DNA of 64,000 bases, from the NCBI GenBank assembly GCA_029851415.1, contig CM056744.1:10051268-10115267 (forward strand), in the 5' to 3' direction. Position numbers and translations under genes: made by a program. The notes under the pieces are model-generated. The model was given only the letters and a program-made list of their open reading frames with translations, did no database searches and was not told the origin of the DNA. Of this stretch, positions 22,930 through 34,846 are shown one piece after another. Source of the DNA: Eretmocerus hayati. Lineage: Eukaryota > Arthropoda > Insecta > Hymenoptera > Aphelinidae. How positions within the stretch are numbered: position 1 is the first letter of the stretch; each line of letters opens with the position of its first letter.

Positions 22930-25900
22930 GGCTCCAGGAAGTTAGCGGATGGGGTCAGAACCAGGTAAAACCAATTACACTCAAAGATTGCTCTTTTATA
23001 GCGGATCAAAGACACTTATTTGCAACTTTCATGCTCCCTGCCTCCTTTTCGAGTTATTCGCAAAATAAGTTGAGACCTCCCATCCCAAAGTCAATCGCCA
23101 CTTCTGTTGGCTTAACGCATCAAAAAAATAATTTAGAAAGACAGATCGATAGATTTTTGAGTGCTCCATCAGCGTCCGTTGGAATTTCTGTGGAATTCGC
23201 AAAATTCATTGAAAATTTATAAAAAACGAGATTGTAGACTCCAACTTCCCGCTCGAGTGGAGGTCGATGCCACGATCATGCGCAGTATGCTGGGTCATGG
23301 TAGCCAACTGTCGCATTTTTCCTGATTAGCCCCTGATTTCCTGATTTTACGGGCCCTGAAAACGTGAAAACGGGAATTGACGGCATTGTCTTCTGCTAGT
23401 TGTTTATAAACAGACGTCGAATAAAAATAGATACTTTTTCGGCCAACTTTATGCTGCGTTACTTCTGGACTAGCACTGTCCTTGACTGTCCTGGAATATT
23501 CCCTGGGCAGCCGATATAGAGGAGGTGCTCTCTGGGTAGAGATCCAACAGCGAAAATGAGAGTCCATCTTTATTATCAATCAGTCAGAAAGTTTGAGATA
23601 GTTTTATTGTGGCCTTTTATTGAGTGCACAGGATCCTCTTGTGATTGATTGATTTCTCAGCACCGTGGAGGCTGTTGTTCCATTGAAATTATTGTAGGCA
23701 TCTCTGTCGACTCTGACCACGAGTACCAGATCTCTGACAAGGATCATGAAATAGTACCAAAAGGTGAATGAAATCTTGCAAGATCTCTTCTGATTTAAGT
23801 TATGAAGTTGCCACCACACATGAAGAGAGAGCGGTTTTATTAAGATAACATCAGGCGTGGATTACTATGGAATTGAGGGTTCTGTATCAGTGATTGATTA
23901 GTTTTTGAACACTTATTTGCAGCAATGTTAGTAGTAATGACTATCCTTTATGACTGTGCGGATGAGGGGTAGTTCTATGGACCACTCAATGGCAACTTCC
24001 TCCTACTTCTTCTCATCCATCAGTTTCAGAAAAATCTGTTACACATTGAATCACTCAAAACCACGTCTGTAAATATTATCATAGTTTCACATACAAATCC
24101 TCAAATTAAATGCAACTGAAGATAGACATTCAGAAATTACTGTGGTATTGGAGAGAAACGTTGGGTAGACAGTTGAGAGTGTGACACTGGAATCTAAACG
24201 ATAGTTTGGATCAATGATAGTTTATTTTGTTAATCAAGTGCCGGGGCAATCACTCTTAACTATTTAATCATGGAGTGAAGTGGCAGGCTGATCGACCAGC
24301 TAGCATGGCTGGAAATATTGGGCCCCATACAAGGATCTAGTTTGAAATCGCCCTTTATTTCAACCCTTTTGCAGGAATTTCTTTCCATCATGCCAATGAA
24401 AAAGCAGTAAAAATCACATTGAATGACTTTCTGAGGCTGTTCACTTACACAACTTTCAAGAGTGGAACTCTTTGAGATAGAACTTCTTTACTTCACTGGT
24501 GCTTGAGACAAGACTAAAATTCTTGAAATCCAAAGAGAAAAACTATAGGAGTGTCTTTTTGTACACCCAACAAAATTCCAATCCACAAGTGGGTTTTCGC
24601 ATTTTTGTGATTCATTCTGCAAGCCAAATCAATTTACTATCTGACTCAAAAATCAGAGCTAAAATTCTCTGATATAATGATCATGCATTCTGATTTTGAA
24701 ATAATAATTGGCTAATTAGAATGATATAGCTTGTGAGGAACCTTATAGCGCTATTTGCCGTAACAATTGACGACACACAAATATCACGCTGCAATTTATT
24801 TCATCATGGATCTGAGCAAAAATGCAATTCATTAAAATAATGTTATAAAAAGTAATTCCTCATTCGTTGAAACAGTTATGGCCGCAAATTTCACTCATCG
24901 CGTTCAGTTGTCAGCTTAGTAGGCAGATTAGATTAATTTTGACGATGAATAGTTTTTCTCAAACAATCTAAGCGATTGACGGTATATGCCATCGGACCTT
25001 GTGAGGTCACGCTCGATTTTTGGGCATGGAAGGGTATGTCAAGGAACTCGTTTGTAATCGTCATCTCAAATAACACGCACCGCCTACCCCTTACCTTTTT
25101 TTATACAACCACAAGGACATCATGAAAATGGCCGCAATCGTAAGGACGTTTATTTTCCAATACTCAGGAAAGGCTTTTTAACATATATCCCAAGTTTGGT
25201 GCAAGGTTAATTAAATCATAAAGGGAACTCGAAACTTGAAAATCACGTGTAACCGCCCTACTTTACGTAATCTATTTTTTATAAAAGGCAATGCGTGTCA
25301 ATGAGTTTCTTGGTTGTTCTTTCGTACTCTGTGAGAAAATAAGTTGCTCAATTTGAGAGTCATTTCTTCTTAATCCTAACAGTTTTCTCATTTTGAACGA
25401 GAAAAATGACATTCTTCCTATCTCAATTACAAGAATCTCATCCTGTAAGAAACTCTTTCCCATTTAGAGAATTCATGAAATTTATGTGGCCATTCCAGAA
25501 CCATGATTTCGTATACTACAAAATGGATCTGAGTAATCATTTTCTACTTGCTCATCTAACGTATGATGAGAGAAAACTCTCAAAACCCAGGGAACTTTGA
25601 ATCCGTAAACTAACAAAATATAGCCTGAGATTTCTGGAAAGTAGCAAACTAATCTCAAAACCAGTAAGACTCCATACGCGATCCAGAGCTGATCATTTCG
25701 CCAGAGATGTGGAATCTCAAACTAACCTGCTTGCAAGCTCGCAAAGAATCTTACTGGATAAAGTGATGGAAAATATTTGTACTTTTCCTGATTTCTATCA
25801 CCTTTCTCCTCCTATTCAATAGCAGTCGACTCAGTCGAGCAGCTATTCTAATATAATCTTTCTGTTCGACGCTTCCCACAAACTTGGGCTCAAGCGTTGA

Positions 25901-26173
25901 TTGGATCATGCTCGGTCAGCGCGGAGCTTGCAAGCTCTAAGGAAACATATGAAAACGCCCATGTTCCCTATCCGATCGTTGGCACTCACGACTGGCTATA
26001 CACATGAGACAAACGTTTAGCCTCCTTGCGAGAGCTGATCAAGCTTGCACTATTAATCGCAAGCTCACGGGTGAGAGCGGAAGCAAAATTCCGTCTTTGC
26101 GTTAAATAACAAAATTCACAAACGCGCTAATGCCTGTCGCATGTCATTATTTGCACATGAAATTAAAGCAATT
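22930..26173 (+). repeat. Left terminal inverted repeat of the 25-kb element
   Basis: Pairs with 42968-48019 at high identity. The last shared bases are AAAGCAATT (to 26173). Short frames here (23031-23222, 25406-25600 and others) recur inverted in the other arm. None has recognisable domains, so they are not called as genes. This arm has an extra block of about 440 bp (near 24586-25029) that the other arm lacks. Confidence 0.85.
24586..25029. repeat. ~440-bp insertion present in one arm only
   Basis: In the other arm ATTCCAATCCAT runs straight into AGAAGGGTATG (44107-44125, reversed). Here the same flanks are separated by about 440 bases. No clear terminal repeat or target duplication is visible, so I cannot say whether it is an insertion here or a deletion there. 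Confidence 0.6.
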
Positions 26174-27129
26174 ACATACTCGAAAAACGCCGCGGTAGTG
26201 CTTGAACTCTCGTAGCAACTCTCTGATAGAGTCCGCTCGAAAGTTCGCACTCACCTGATAGGGAAAATTGGAAAAATGACTAAAACTGGAAATATGACAA
26301 CGGCCTCCACGACAAGGCGGTGGGGGTAACGCGTAAAAACTCGAAAGAGTGTACGTTGGAAACAAATACAATACATACGGACATACACAAGGTGTGATTT
26401 AAAATAATTCCCAGGGAGCGTTGTAAACCAAGGGTAAAATTTATAGGGGTACCATTCGATAGGTCTCGGCGAACAGAATAAGACAGATAGGCCCTCATTT
26501 TCTTAAGGCTCGAACTAGGGGGTGAGAAAATTGAAAAAAATTTCAAGCAAACATTTCCGCACCGATACAATACTTTCTCTTATAGAAAGTAATAAGCACT
26601 CGAAGCCTAAATTATATGTACCATACTACTTGATTTGGAATGGCTCATGTTCCAAAATGAAGACACCAGAATATTCCTTGGTAGCTGTTCTTCAAAGATT
26701 TTTGATAAATTGATGAAAAAACGATGAAGCACTCTCCGAGAAAGACTACACTGTAAAAATTTTTTCGAAAAACTTAGTTGAACCATTTGGTTGAAAATTC
26801 AACCAAGTGGTTGAACATTCAACGAGGAGGTTGACGGTCACCGGACAACATTTTTGGCTAAGAAAGGCGAATTTTTTGGTGTTTTCGTGTGTATTAAACG
26901 GCTAGAAAAAATCATCACAGCATCGGTGGCCGTGCGAGCTTTATCGCTTTAGAATGCAGGTCAAGCAACGTTGTGATTCATTATCCAGATTGGTGACCGC
27001 TCTGGTGCATGAGGCTGTCGAAGGGGTATGAGTAGTACCGTGGAAACTTTGCAATAATGTGTGCCTGCTCGTAAAAACCCTTAAAACGCTTGAGAAAAAA
27101 ACCTCAAAGGTCTTTTCCGAAGTGTTTTT

Positions 27130-27590
27130 TGTGCCCTTTTTGGCGCAATTGTTAGTTTCGCGATCCAGGGTCGCGCAAAAAAATTATCATCGAGAAAGGG
27201 GTCTAAATGTCAGTTCCGTGCGCTGTGGTTTTTAATTTTTTCGACCTTTGTGAGTGTGGTGAAGGAAGAGCTCGTTTGAGATTCGGGCGGGCAGATACAT
27301 CATATAGGTACATATTATGTTATCAAGCACCAAATGCCACTGCTATAAGAGCCCAAAGACCACTTTTTGTGTACATGGCGAGCACGTACATTTTGTGGCG
27401 CGATTTTACATAAAATTTTACTCGCTCAGTTTTCCTCGATAAAAGGGAATTCGCCTCAATCCAGGCCTTTCTGCACCACGTTAATCTTGAAGTAAATCGT
27501 CAGGCGCAACTTTTCCATGCCCCCAAAAATCAAAAATAATTTATTTTCACACTTCAGGAAGTGCTTTTCCGCGAATATCTACTTTTGCTA
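27130..27590 (+). repeat. Dispersed repeat, copy 2
   Basis: Inverted counterpart of 128-575. Shared landmarks include AAATTATCATCGA, CAGTTCCGTGCG and ACAAAATGTACGTGCTCGCC (the last in reverse). The two copies are unrelated to the nested inverted repeats around them. Confidence 0.7.
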
Positions 27591-27937
27591 TGCTAGCCAT
27601 CGTAGCGAATTACCCGCTTCCACAAAGGTGAAAGATATATATCAGGACCACTAATCCATCTGTTTCAATCGTTCTCTTCATCTTCCTTTGCACTGAAGTA
27701 ATTTTCGCGGGTCCCACCGGCGGGACCCGCATTTCGTAAGGATCTCGTGAATTGATGTCAAACTGATGTAATTACAAAAGTTTGACTTTTACGAGTGCAA
27801 AATCACGCGTTTGTATATTCTCCAGCACTTTGGGACAAAACTCCGCTTTTCATCGTCGCATTGAGCTTGTTAAGCCAGGTCCGCATTTATAAATGGCATT
27901 GTTTAAACAGGTATTTTCTTTCGAAAATGCAGATCTA

Positions 27938-28859
27938 CACTACTACCAGTCAAAAGTTTGTGTACACTATAAAAGCGCAAGTTCAATTTTGATCACTCGA
28001 ATGCTCTGATCTCCTTCGTCCAAAACGAATATATTTCAGCTCATTTTGTACCTTTTTTCAAGCACTTCAAGGTTCCTTTCGACATTTTCCCAGCTCGATA
28101 GACTCTCGCAAAATCAAACTGAAGCTTTGCATTTTTTTATAAAAATCGGGTCAATACGCGAACCACTGCAAGTCTGACGGAAATCAACGGATTGAGCTGA
28201 TTCAAGAAGCCTCTAAAAGTAGAAGTCAAGAGCTTTAATATCCATTTTGAAAAGGTTATTCTGGGTTGTTTCTGGTCTCTACTGAGACTGTTTTCTTCAG
28301 GAAAGATTTTTCTCAAAAGTAGTCCCGAAATTTAAGGAAGTTAAGGAAATCGGACTCACGGTGATATTTCTTTGATTTCTCCCAAATTTTCCCGTACCGC
28401 TGGTGGGAGGAACCAAGAACAGTGCTTATACCAGTTCGAATATGAAGTCCATTCACGATTTCTCAAGGACTGGTACAATTTTCCAAAAAACCTTCCGTTG
28501 CCGAAAGACTCACAGCTCGGACCAGGAACAACCTAGAATGATTTTCAAGAACGGATTTTGAAGCTCTTGGCTTCTACTTGAGGATGCTTTTTGAATCATC
28601 TAAAGACATAAATTTCTGCTAGACTTGTGGTGGCTTGCGTACTGACTCGATTTTTACAAAATTTTACAAAGCTTGAGATTGATTTTGCAAGAAACTTTTG
28701 AGCTGCACGAAACAAATACCAAACCGTTCTCAAAGTACTTGAAAGAATCAACAAAATGAGCCCAAAAAGAGTCATTCTGGACCAAGGAGATCCGAGCAGT
28801 CGAGTGATCAAAATCGAACTTTTGTTCTTCAGGTGTATACAAACTTTCGACCGGTAGTG
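27938..28859. mobile_element. Tc1/mariner-type MITE
   Basis: The ends read CACTACTACCAGTCAAAAG and, at the right end reversed, CACTACCGGTCGAAAG, flanked by TA at 27936-27937 and 28860-28861. Further inside, blocks such as AGTAGAAGTCAAGAGCT recur inverted, giving long subterminal inverted repeats. At 922 bp with no transposase frame it is non-autonomous. Confidence 0.75.
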
Positions 28860-29813
28860 TATATTGAATTATCTAACAGAAATTTTTGAATCTGACATGT
28901 TCCATTATGGATTGAAGAAAAAAGAAAACCGCGGTTTGGAAAACGAGCTCAAGAACTGGTTTGATTGAAATCAAGAAGCTATAATCTGTGCATCAGAGAC
29001 CAGAGTACGTCGCCCACGTAGTAAAAAGACACGATTATATAAGATTCTTGAGATTTCATAGACTACAATGATAAGATAATCAAAGATGGGGGGTCCTATC
29101 AGAAATTTGAGAATATGATCAACTGAATGATGGTGTCTGGTTCGGTCAAGTTCTGTTGAAAATGATGCCAAGTTATTTCTGTATTCGGATCCATTGTTGG
29201 TTGCGGAAGAGTCATACATCTGTGGATCTGTGGTGCAAATATGTTAAAACTGTTGAGAATTAAGTTTCCACCTGCACATAACATCAATAATGAAACTCGT
29301 ATCCGAGGCCCACAAAAATGAGGACGGTGGAATTTAATAATATTTCTGTGGTACTACCAATTAATTTAATACTTACTATGGATGACAGTCCCCATTTTCT
29401 TATACCATCAAATTGGGTAATTTTGGTACGATTTTGGTACTTTTTATTTTGTTTCGCTATAGTTCGAGCCTTAAGCAAATGAGGGCCTATCTGTCTTATT
29501 CTGTTCGCCGAGACCTATCGAATGGTACCCCTATAAATTTTACCCTTGCTTTACAACGCTCCCTGGGAATTATTTTAAATCACACCTTGTGTATGTCCGT
29601 ATGTATTGTATTGTATTTGTTTCCAAAGTACACTCTTTCGAGTTTTTACGCGTTACCCCCACCGCCTTGTCGTGGAGGCCGTTGTCATATTTCCAGTTTT
29701 AGTCATTTTTCCAATTTTCTCTATCAGGTAGGTGCGAAATTTCGAGCGGACTCTATCAGAGAGTTGCTACGAGAGTTCAAGCACTACCGCGGTGTTTTTC
29801 GAGTATGATCTGC

Positions 29814-32418
29814 ATTGTATGCAGGCCCATACTCATTACTCACCGCCTTGATCAGACTCGACAAGTACCAGTGGTTCCATCAATTCTATGACATCCATGC
29901 GGTCTCTCCGTTGACACTTCTGGACTGTCAATGACAGTCTTAGCGAAGTTCAACGCTCGACACGGACCCGGGAGGATACCACCAACCCTTATCGAAGCCC
30001 AAACGTTCTTTTGAATTTTTGGCCGAGCACTCATCACTCAAGGCATTTTATCATTTTTTTTGTCGGAGCGCAAGGATTCGCGTTCTCGATTGAGTTACTC
30101 GGAAAAAAATCCCGAGTGACCCGACCGGGATTCGAACCCACGCCCCCTCGAGCGCATTGTTTCAGCCCGCTCAAGTATGTCCGTATGTACGTGTGTCTGC
30201 ATGTTGTCTTCCCTTTGTCAGGCGATTTCTCTTGAACCCCTTGATCAATCATCTTGAAACTTAAAGGGTTTGCTCTTAATTTGATCAATCATGACCCCAG
30301 TCCATTGACGGCTTCGTACTCTGAATATTTTATCTTCCACTTCAAATTGATTACCTAAACTTCAACTCAATTCTCAGACCATGTTGGTCCAAACGTGCTG
30401 GCATCCAAGACTCTCAATATAAATTATCATATCTTTTTTCCTAAGTATTTCTCGAACATTCAAAACAGATCAGTCAATAACGAGTTTTGATTGTCAATTC
30501 CATTTATCTCAAAATTATTTTTTCTTTTTCCCTTCTATGTCAATCAAAAACTAGTAGACACTTTCATCGATCTCTTTGAAATTCTAAGGCATTGTTCAAC
30601 GTCCTTGTGGAATAAGCCCATCAGTCTTTTTTGAGATTCACCGAATTATTATGACTCCAGGGATATTTTTAACTTGAATTTTGATTTTTTTCTCATTTCT
30701 AATTCGCAGTTTTTTCTCCAGATCTCGAGAACGTTTCTACTAATCTGTATGAATTCTCCAGGGATGGCTCCTAATCATATAGCAATGCACTAACAATCAG
30801 TCAATTTTCAACTCCACATATTGAAACTTTTCTATTAAACATGAGCCGAAATATCAACATAATTAACCAAAATTCTCAAATTAAGTTTGGCCAAAATCTC
30901 TAGCGTCCAAACTTCGCAACATAAATCCACCGAGATTGTTTCCAGCTAGTTTTCTATCATTCTCAAGAAGTTGGTTGTAACGGTAATTCGATTAACATTC
31001 CCATTTCGCGAAAAACTAATTTTTATCTATATTTCTATGGCGTTTGGAAACTTGCGCACACTTCTGCCGATCTCTTTGAAATTTTGATATCTTTCACAAC
31101 GCCCTTTTCCGCTGGGCGGCATTCCTAGATTCATTCTGACCCCGGGAAATTATTCAACTTGAAAGATCAATTATAACACCAAGTGTAGAATACAGCATTT
31201 GCAAGTGGTATATGGAGAATAACTGGATAGAAACGATTTAATAAATATTTTTGATAGATGCTGAACCTTTGATTGTGTGATTGAGAATTTTTATTTTATA
31301 CACGAGCGGGGTAGTATGATGATGAATATTGATAAAGGAAAGTTAAAGGGTTGTTGAATAAATGATGATAACACAAGAGGTTTCCATGATTTTCAACTTT
31401 TGGATCATCGATAGGAAACGAGAAAGCCTTGCGCAAATGGCTTTTTGCAGCGTATTTTGACATGACGCGGTGAAGTTTCATTGAATTGACTCCTTGAGTG
31501 ATCGAATATTCCCAAGAGGCTTTCACAAATACAAAAACGCATTCTCACCTTAAAGCGAGAGGTTTAAAAATTTTCAAAACAACTTTTTAACAATTGCCGA
31601 CATTTTCCAGCAACATTGGATATTATTCATCCTTCTTTGGAGTGTGAACTCAATTGAGTGTAAGTTCATCTTATTAGGGCCAGAGCGCAGCTTACCGTTG
31701 TGCTGTCATGCACGTGAATCCGAATTTATATAAAATAGGAAATTTAATGAACAATCATGACAGAAATTGCCTTCTTAACTAACATTTGCAAAAATGTCAC
31801 GAAATTCCGATCCGGGTGGATCCAAGTTCAGTTCCTCATACAAGGAACAAGTTTATGGAAATTATTTCTAAAAACTCTGTATTTACAAGTTCAATCCTAT
31901 AGATGAGAATCATGAATATTCCACCAGAAATCGAAAATTGTGCTGTTCATCATTAATAGCTGGTTTTTCCTCCGTGCGAAAAATTCCAGCGCTTTCTAAA
32001 ACGTCTCACTAATTTTTTACCCGGCAGTTAGTACAGCGCACGACCTATTTCTCTCCGTGCAATAATGTATGCGTGATTATTTAAGATTCGTTGAAAATTC
32101 GACGAAATCGACTAGATTGATGAATCGGGGTTATTACCATGATTACCATTAGACAGACCACCGTCCGGTAAAGTTATCATTTTCGCGAAATGTCAGTTTC
32201 ATCTTTCATCACACGGGTTACAGCTTACGATTACTGGTGCAATTTATCAAATTTTTTATAACCCTTTAAAAATTCCGAGTATATTGCCATTGGTTATGTG
32301 AATCGACATATAGGTTCAGAGAATTCGTAAAATCTATCTCAGAACTCTCTCCGTATAATTGATTTCACTTTGGCGCGTTGAGGAATGAGGCGCTGAGGAA
32401 GTTAAAAGACCTGTACAG
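29814..32418. other. Interior of the 25-kb element, no gene recognised
   Basis: Contains a tRNA-like sequence near 30.1 kb and a weak tandem duplication, in which the block with CGATCTCTTTGAAATT recurs near 30570 and 31070. A conserved USP catalytic-cysteine exon, expected upstream of the gene at 32419, was looked for here and not found by eye. Confidence 0.45.
30105..30175 (-). repeat. tRNA-derived SINE or tRNA relic
   Basis: On the reverse strand GTGGGTTCGAATCCCGG contains the Pol III box B consensus GGTTCGAATCC (30128-30138). The T-arm stem pairs only partly, and no convincing box A or acceptor stem was found. I therefore call it a tRNA-related relic, probably part of a SINE, and not a functional tRNA. 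Confidence 0.4.
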
Positions 32419-32946
32419 CACGAGAGCCTTACTGTGGGAAGCATATTCGGAAAAAACGAATTAGACCACCTCCTCTGTGACTGCAGGCCAGGCATTTTTC
32501 TTGAAAAACTCATGCACCAGCACACAGCTTACGATCACAAGATTAATTGTGCCAACTGTGGTGTAACGGAGTATCGATTCATTACCTTGGAGATTCAATG
32601 TGATGATGATATCCGGAAAGGAGAAACACTTATAAATTACCTGGATGAGGTATTCTTTGATTTTCATAAGTGTTTACTTTGTAATGAGTTCGCTCATGAA
32701 CATACTCTGGTTATGGGCGCATATCTAGCGTTAGACTTCGAAACAATGGAATTGAACATTTCATTGAATGCACTACCAGAACGGTTGGTAGTCAAGGGTA
32801 AGGCATATATGATTGCAGGTCTGATTGAGAAAGGAATGTCTGAGATCGAAGAAAATTATGTCTCTTATACCCGAACATTGCAAGGATCGTGGTACAAACA
32901 ACGGTCGAAGAAAGGAAAGACAAAAGCTATTAAGACTATTCCCATT
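32419..32946 (+). CDS. USP-like protein, exon A (finger and C-terminal lobe)
   Basis: This open stretch encodes two CxxC pairs (CANCG and CLLCN, about 45 residues apart) like the zinc ribbon in USP finger subdomains. Next comes GKAYMIAGLIEKG and then ENYVSYTRTLQGSWYK, which aligns with the USP box around GHYVAY...WY. The catalytic histidine position is asparagine here, so it is probably inactive or diverged. The exon ends at a clear donor (ATT|GTAAGA, 32946/32947) in phase 0. The start is uncertain: acceptors CTGTACAG (to 32418) or GACTGCAG (to 32486) both keep the frame. An upstream exon with the catalytic cysteine was not found. It lies inside the 25-kb element, so it may be cargo captured from a host gene. 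Confidence 0.6.
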
Positions 32947-33461
32947 GTAAGAATTTCTCTCGCCTTGTATGTTAGCTTAAGTGAAAGTTGATGGAATAAA
33001 TTGACCTATCTTGAGAGCGGATGAGCAGTTTTTTGTAAAATACCTGCAGTCGTGCGTATATGAGCAATTCCACGAGAAAACAATATATGGTCGACAGTTG
33101 GGTCTCAGATTTCTTTCTAAGTGAACTCTTTCGATTTTATAGGTTGAAAAATGAACTTCCGACACCATAAAAAAAATTGTAAATTTTTATTCGGACCTCG
33201 GTGCAGAAATCAAAATTATGTTTTCAACCTTTTAAGCAAAATTTTTGTAACTTTTTCACACTCAAATCGTTATAGCTCAGAAACTACCGCAGATAGAGGG
33301 ACGCGGCTCAGCGCATCTGAAAGGTCAGCAAAAAACATACCAAAAACCACTTCGAGTTCTGGTTCTCATGTAACCTCGATTATATGTGGCTGATTCCGTG
33401 ACAATCATCTCTTATTATTTCTTTGTCAAAAACCTATTTTTGAAATATTTGAAAGAACATT

Positions 33462-33785
33462 TTTCCATGTAAAAAGTTGTGTTCTCCACGAATAAAATAT
33501 TTTCACTCTGCATTTTTGGGTACTGGGCTGTTTTATGGGCATTCATTTTATTTCGATAACAGGAAACCTCAATCTTCTGCGCATGCGCGGGATTTCAAGA
33601 TCTCGAAACCAATTATTTTGAAAAGCTGAGGAACTTACCTTCAAAATGACCACTTGTTGAGCTTGAATCCGTTGATTTAAACCATAGTCACAGTGACTTT
33701 TGAGAGCCCAAAAAACCGTTCAAAACCCTAAAATGCAGAGTGAAAATATCTTATTCGTGGAGAACACAGTTTTTTACGTGAAGAA
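33462..33785. repeat. Small foldback in the intron of the USP-like gene
   Basis: The block GTGTTCTCCACGAATAAAAT with TTTTCACTCTGCATTTT (33478-33517) is matched, reversed, at about 33731-33772. The loop is about 210 bases. No target duplication was defined. Confidence 0.6.
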
Positions 33786-33870
33786 ATGATCCGATCAAGC
33801 CGCGCACACATGGTTCTACCCATTGACCCTTGTCCCACTAGACACAGTAGAACAGATTTTCCATTTGCAG

Positions 33871-34039
33871 GACAGTAAAATGAACGAATTTAGGATATAT
33901 TCACTCGATTTATATACCAAGTCTCTCAGAATGGTAGTGGTTGAATTTAGATCGACTCGGATTTCTACCGATGACAGTAATTTTCTGGATCGACTTTGGA
34001 AGCAGATCAGCCAAGAAAGGTATAACAGCATCTTGCAAG
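33871..34039 (+). CDS. USP-like protein, exon B
   Basis: The exon follows the acceptor TTTCCATTTGCAG and ends before GTAGGA at 34040. It begins in phase 0, matching the end of exon A across a 924-bp intron, and leaves one base that is completed by exon C. Its 56 codons contain no stop and read as ordinary protein (for example YSLDLYTKSLRMVVVEF). No domain was recognised. Confidence 0.6.
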
Positions 34040-34371
34040 GTAGGAAAACTTCTCATAATTGATTTTATAATGTATTCGTTTTAAGTCTCCATACCGAAAT
34101 TGAAGATTTGAGGAGATCAGCACTTACTGGAGTATGTCTTCCCAATTCACGCTGAAAAAAATCGAATCCTTATTCACAAAGTTGTTAAAGAACAATTAGG
34201 AAAATCGTGAACAAGGCCTAATTTTAGCTGGTACAGCTCAAAGTTCCCAAGCTGGAGCAAGGAGTGCATAAAAACGTTCGACAGTATGTGAAGCGAGCAT
34301 TAATATGAGCTAGGCTAAAGTCCAGTCCGACAAACTAGCTCCGAGATTATCGATCTAAGAATGTTGAAAAA

Positions 34372-34375
34372 TTAT
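34372..34375. repeat. Target duplication of the Gypsy element (TTAT)
   Basis: TTAT directly outside the left LTR equals TTAT at 40453-40456 outside the right LTR. Four bases is usual for Ty3/Gypsy integrases. Confidence 0.75.
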
Positions 34376-34787
34376 TGTTAGAGACACTTCTGTCTCTAAG
34401 AATAACTCAGAAGATTCACTCAAATAAAAGTATTTATTCAACTAAGTACAGGATCGTTCACGAGCTACCGGCACTATTGCCACACAATCAGATACAATTA
34501 AATTGGGTACGGCACCTTGCCACTAAATATTATACGGCACACTTGCCACTAAACTAAGTACACAACGGCCTTCGCCCAACTTGTCGGCTCCAGGAGCCCT
34601 CGATACCCGTTCACCAGGTCACGGCCTTCGCCCGCCGCCCGTACTTGATCGCGGCCCGCCAAGTTCTCCCGAGCCTCCCTCGCGCGCACGCACTCGTCCA
34701 TCCGGTGGCGCCGCCACTCCATACGCACATACACATATATGTCGCCCTATACGCATACATATACTTGTGGACATACTCTCTCTAACA
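34376..34787 (-). repeat. 3' LTR of the Gypsy element
   Basis: 412 bp, starting TGTTAGAGACACTTCTGTCT on the forward strand. On the coding (reverse) strand an AATAAA signal is formed by TTTATT near 34433. Confidence 0.93.
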
Positions 34788-34846
34788 TTCGGCCATCCTA
34801 CGCGAGCTTGGTCCTCCAAGCTTCCAGATAGAAGGTGTAAAAAAAT

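Larger units (their letters stand above)
26174..29813. mobile_element. Possible 3.6-kb element with ~340-bp terminal inverted repeats
   Basis: About 26177-26515 is the reverse complement of about 29460-29809, with small changes. The outer ends read CATACTCGAAAAAC. It abuts the inner edge of the 25-kb element's left repeat. I could not find a matching target duplication, so it might instead be an internal palindrome of that element. It encloses a dispersed repeat (27130-27590) and a Tc1-type MITE (27938-28859), and no gene was recognised in it. Confidence 0.5.

Noticed and set aside
30105..30175. Functional tRNA gene
   Set aside because: Only the box B/T-loop region is good; the T stem pairs poorly and no acceptor stem or box A could be paired.
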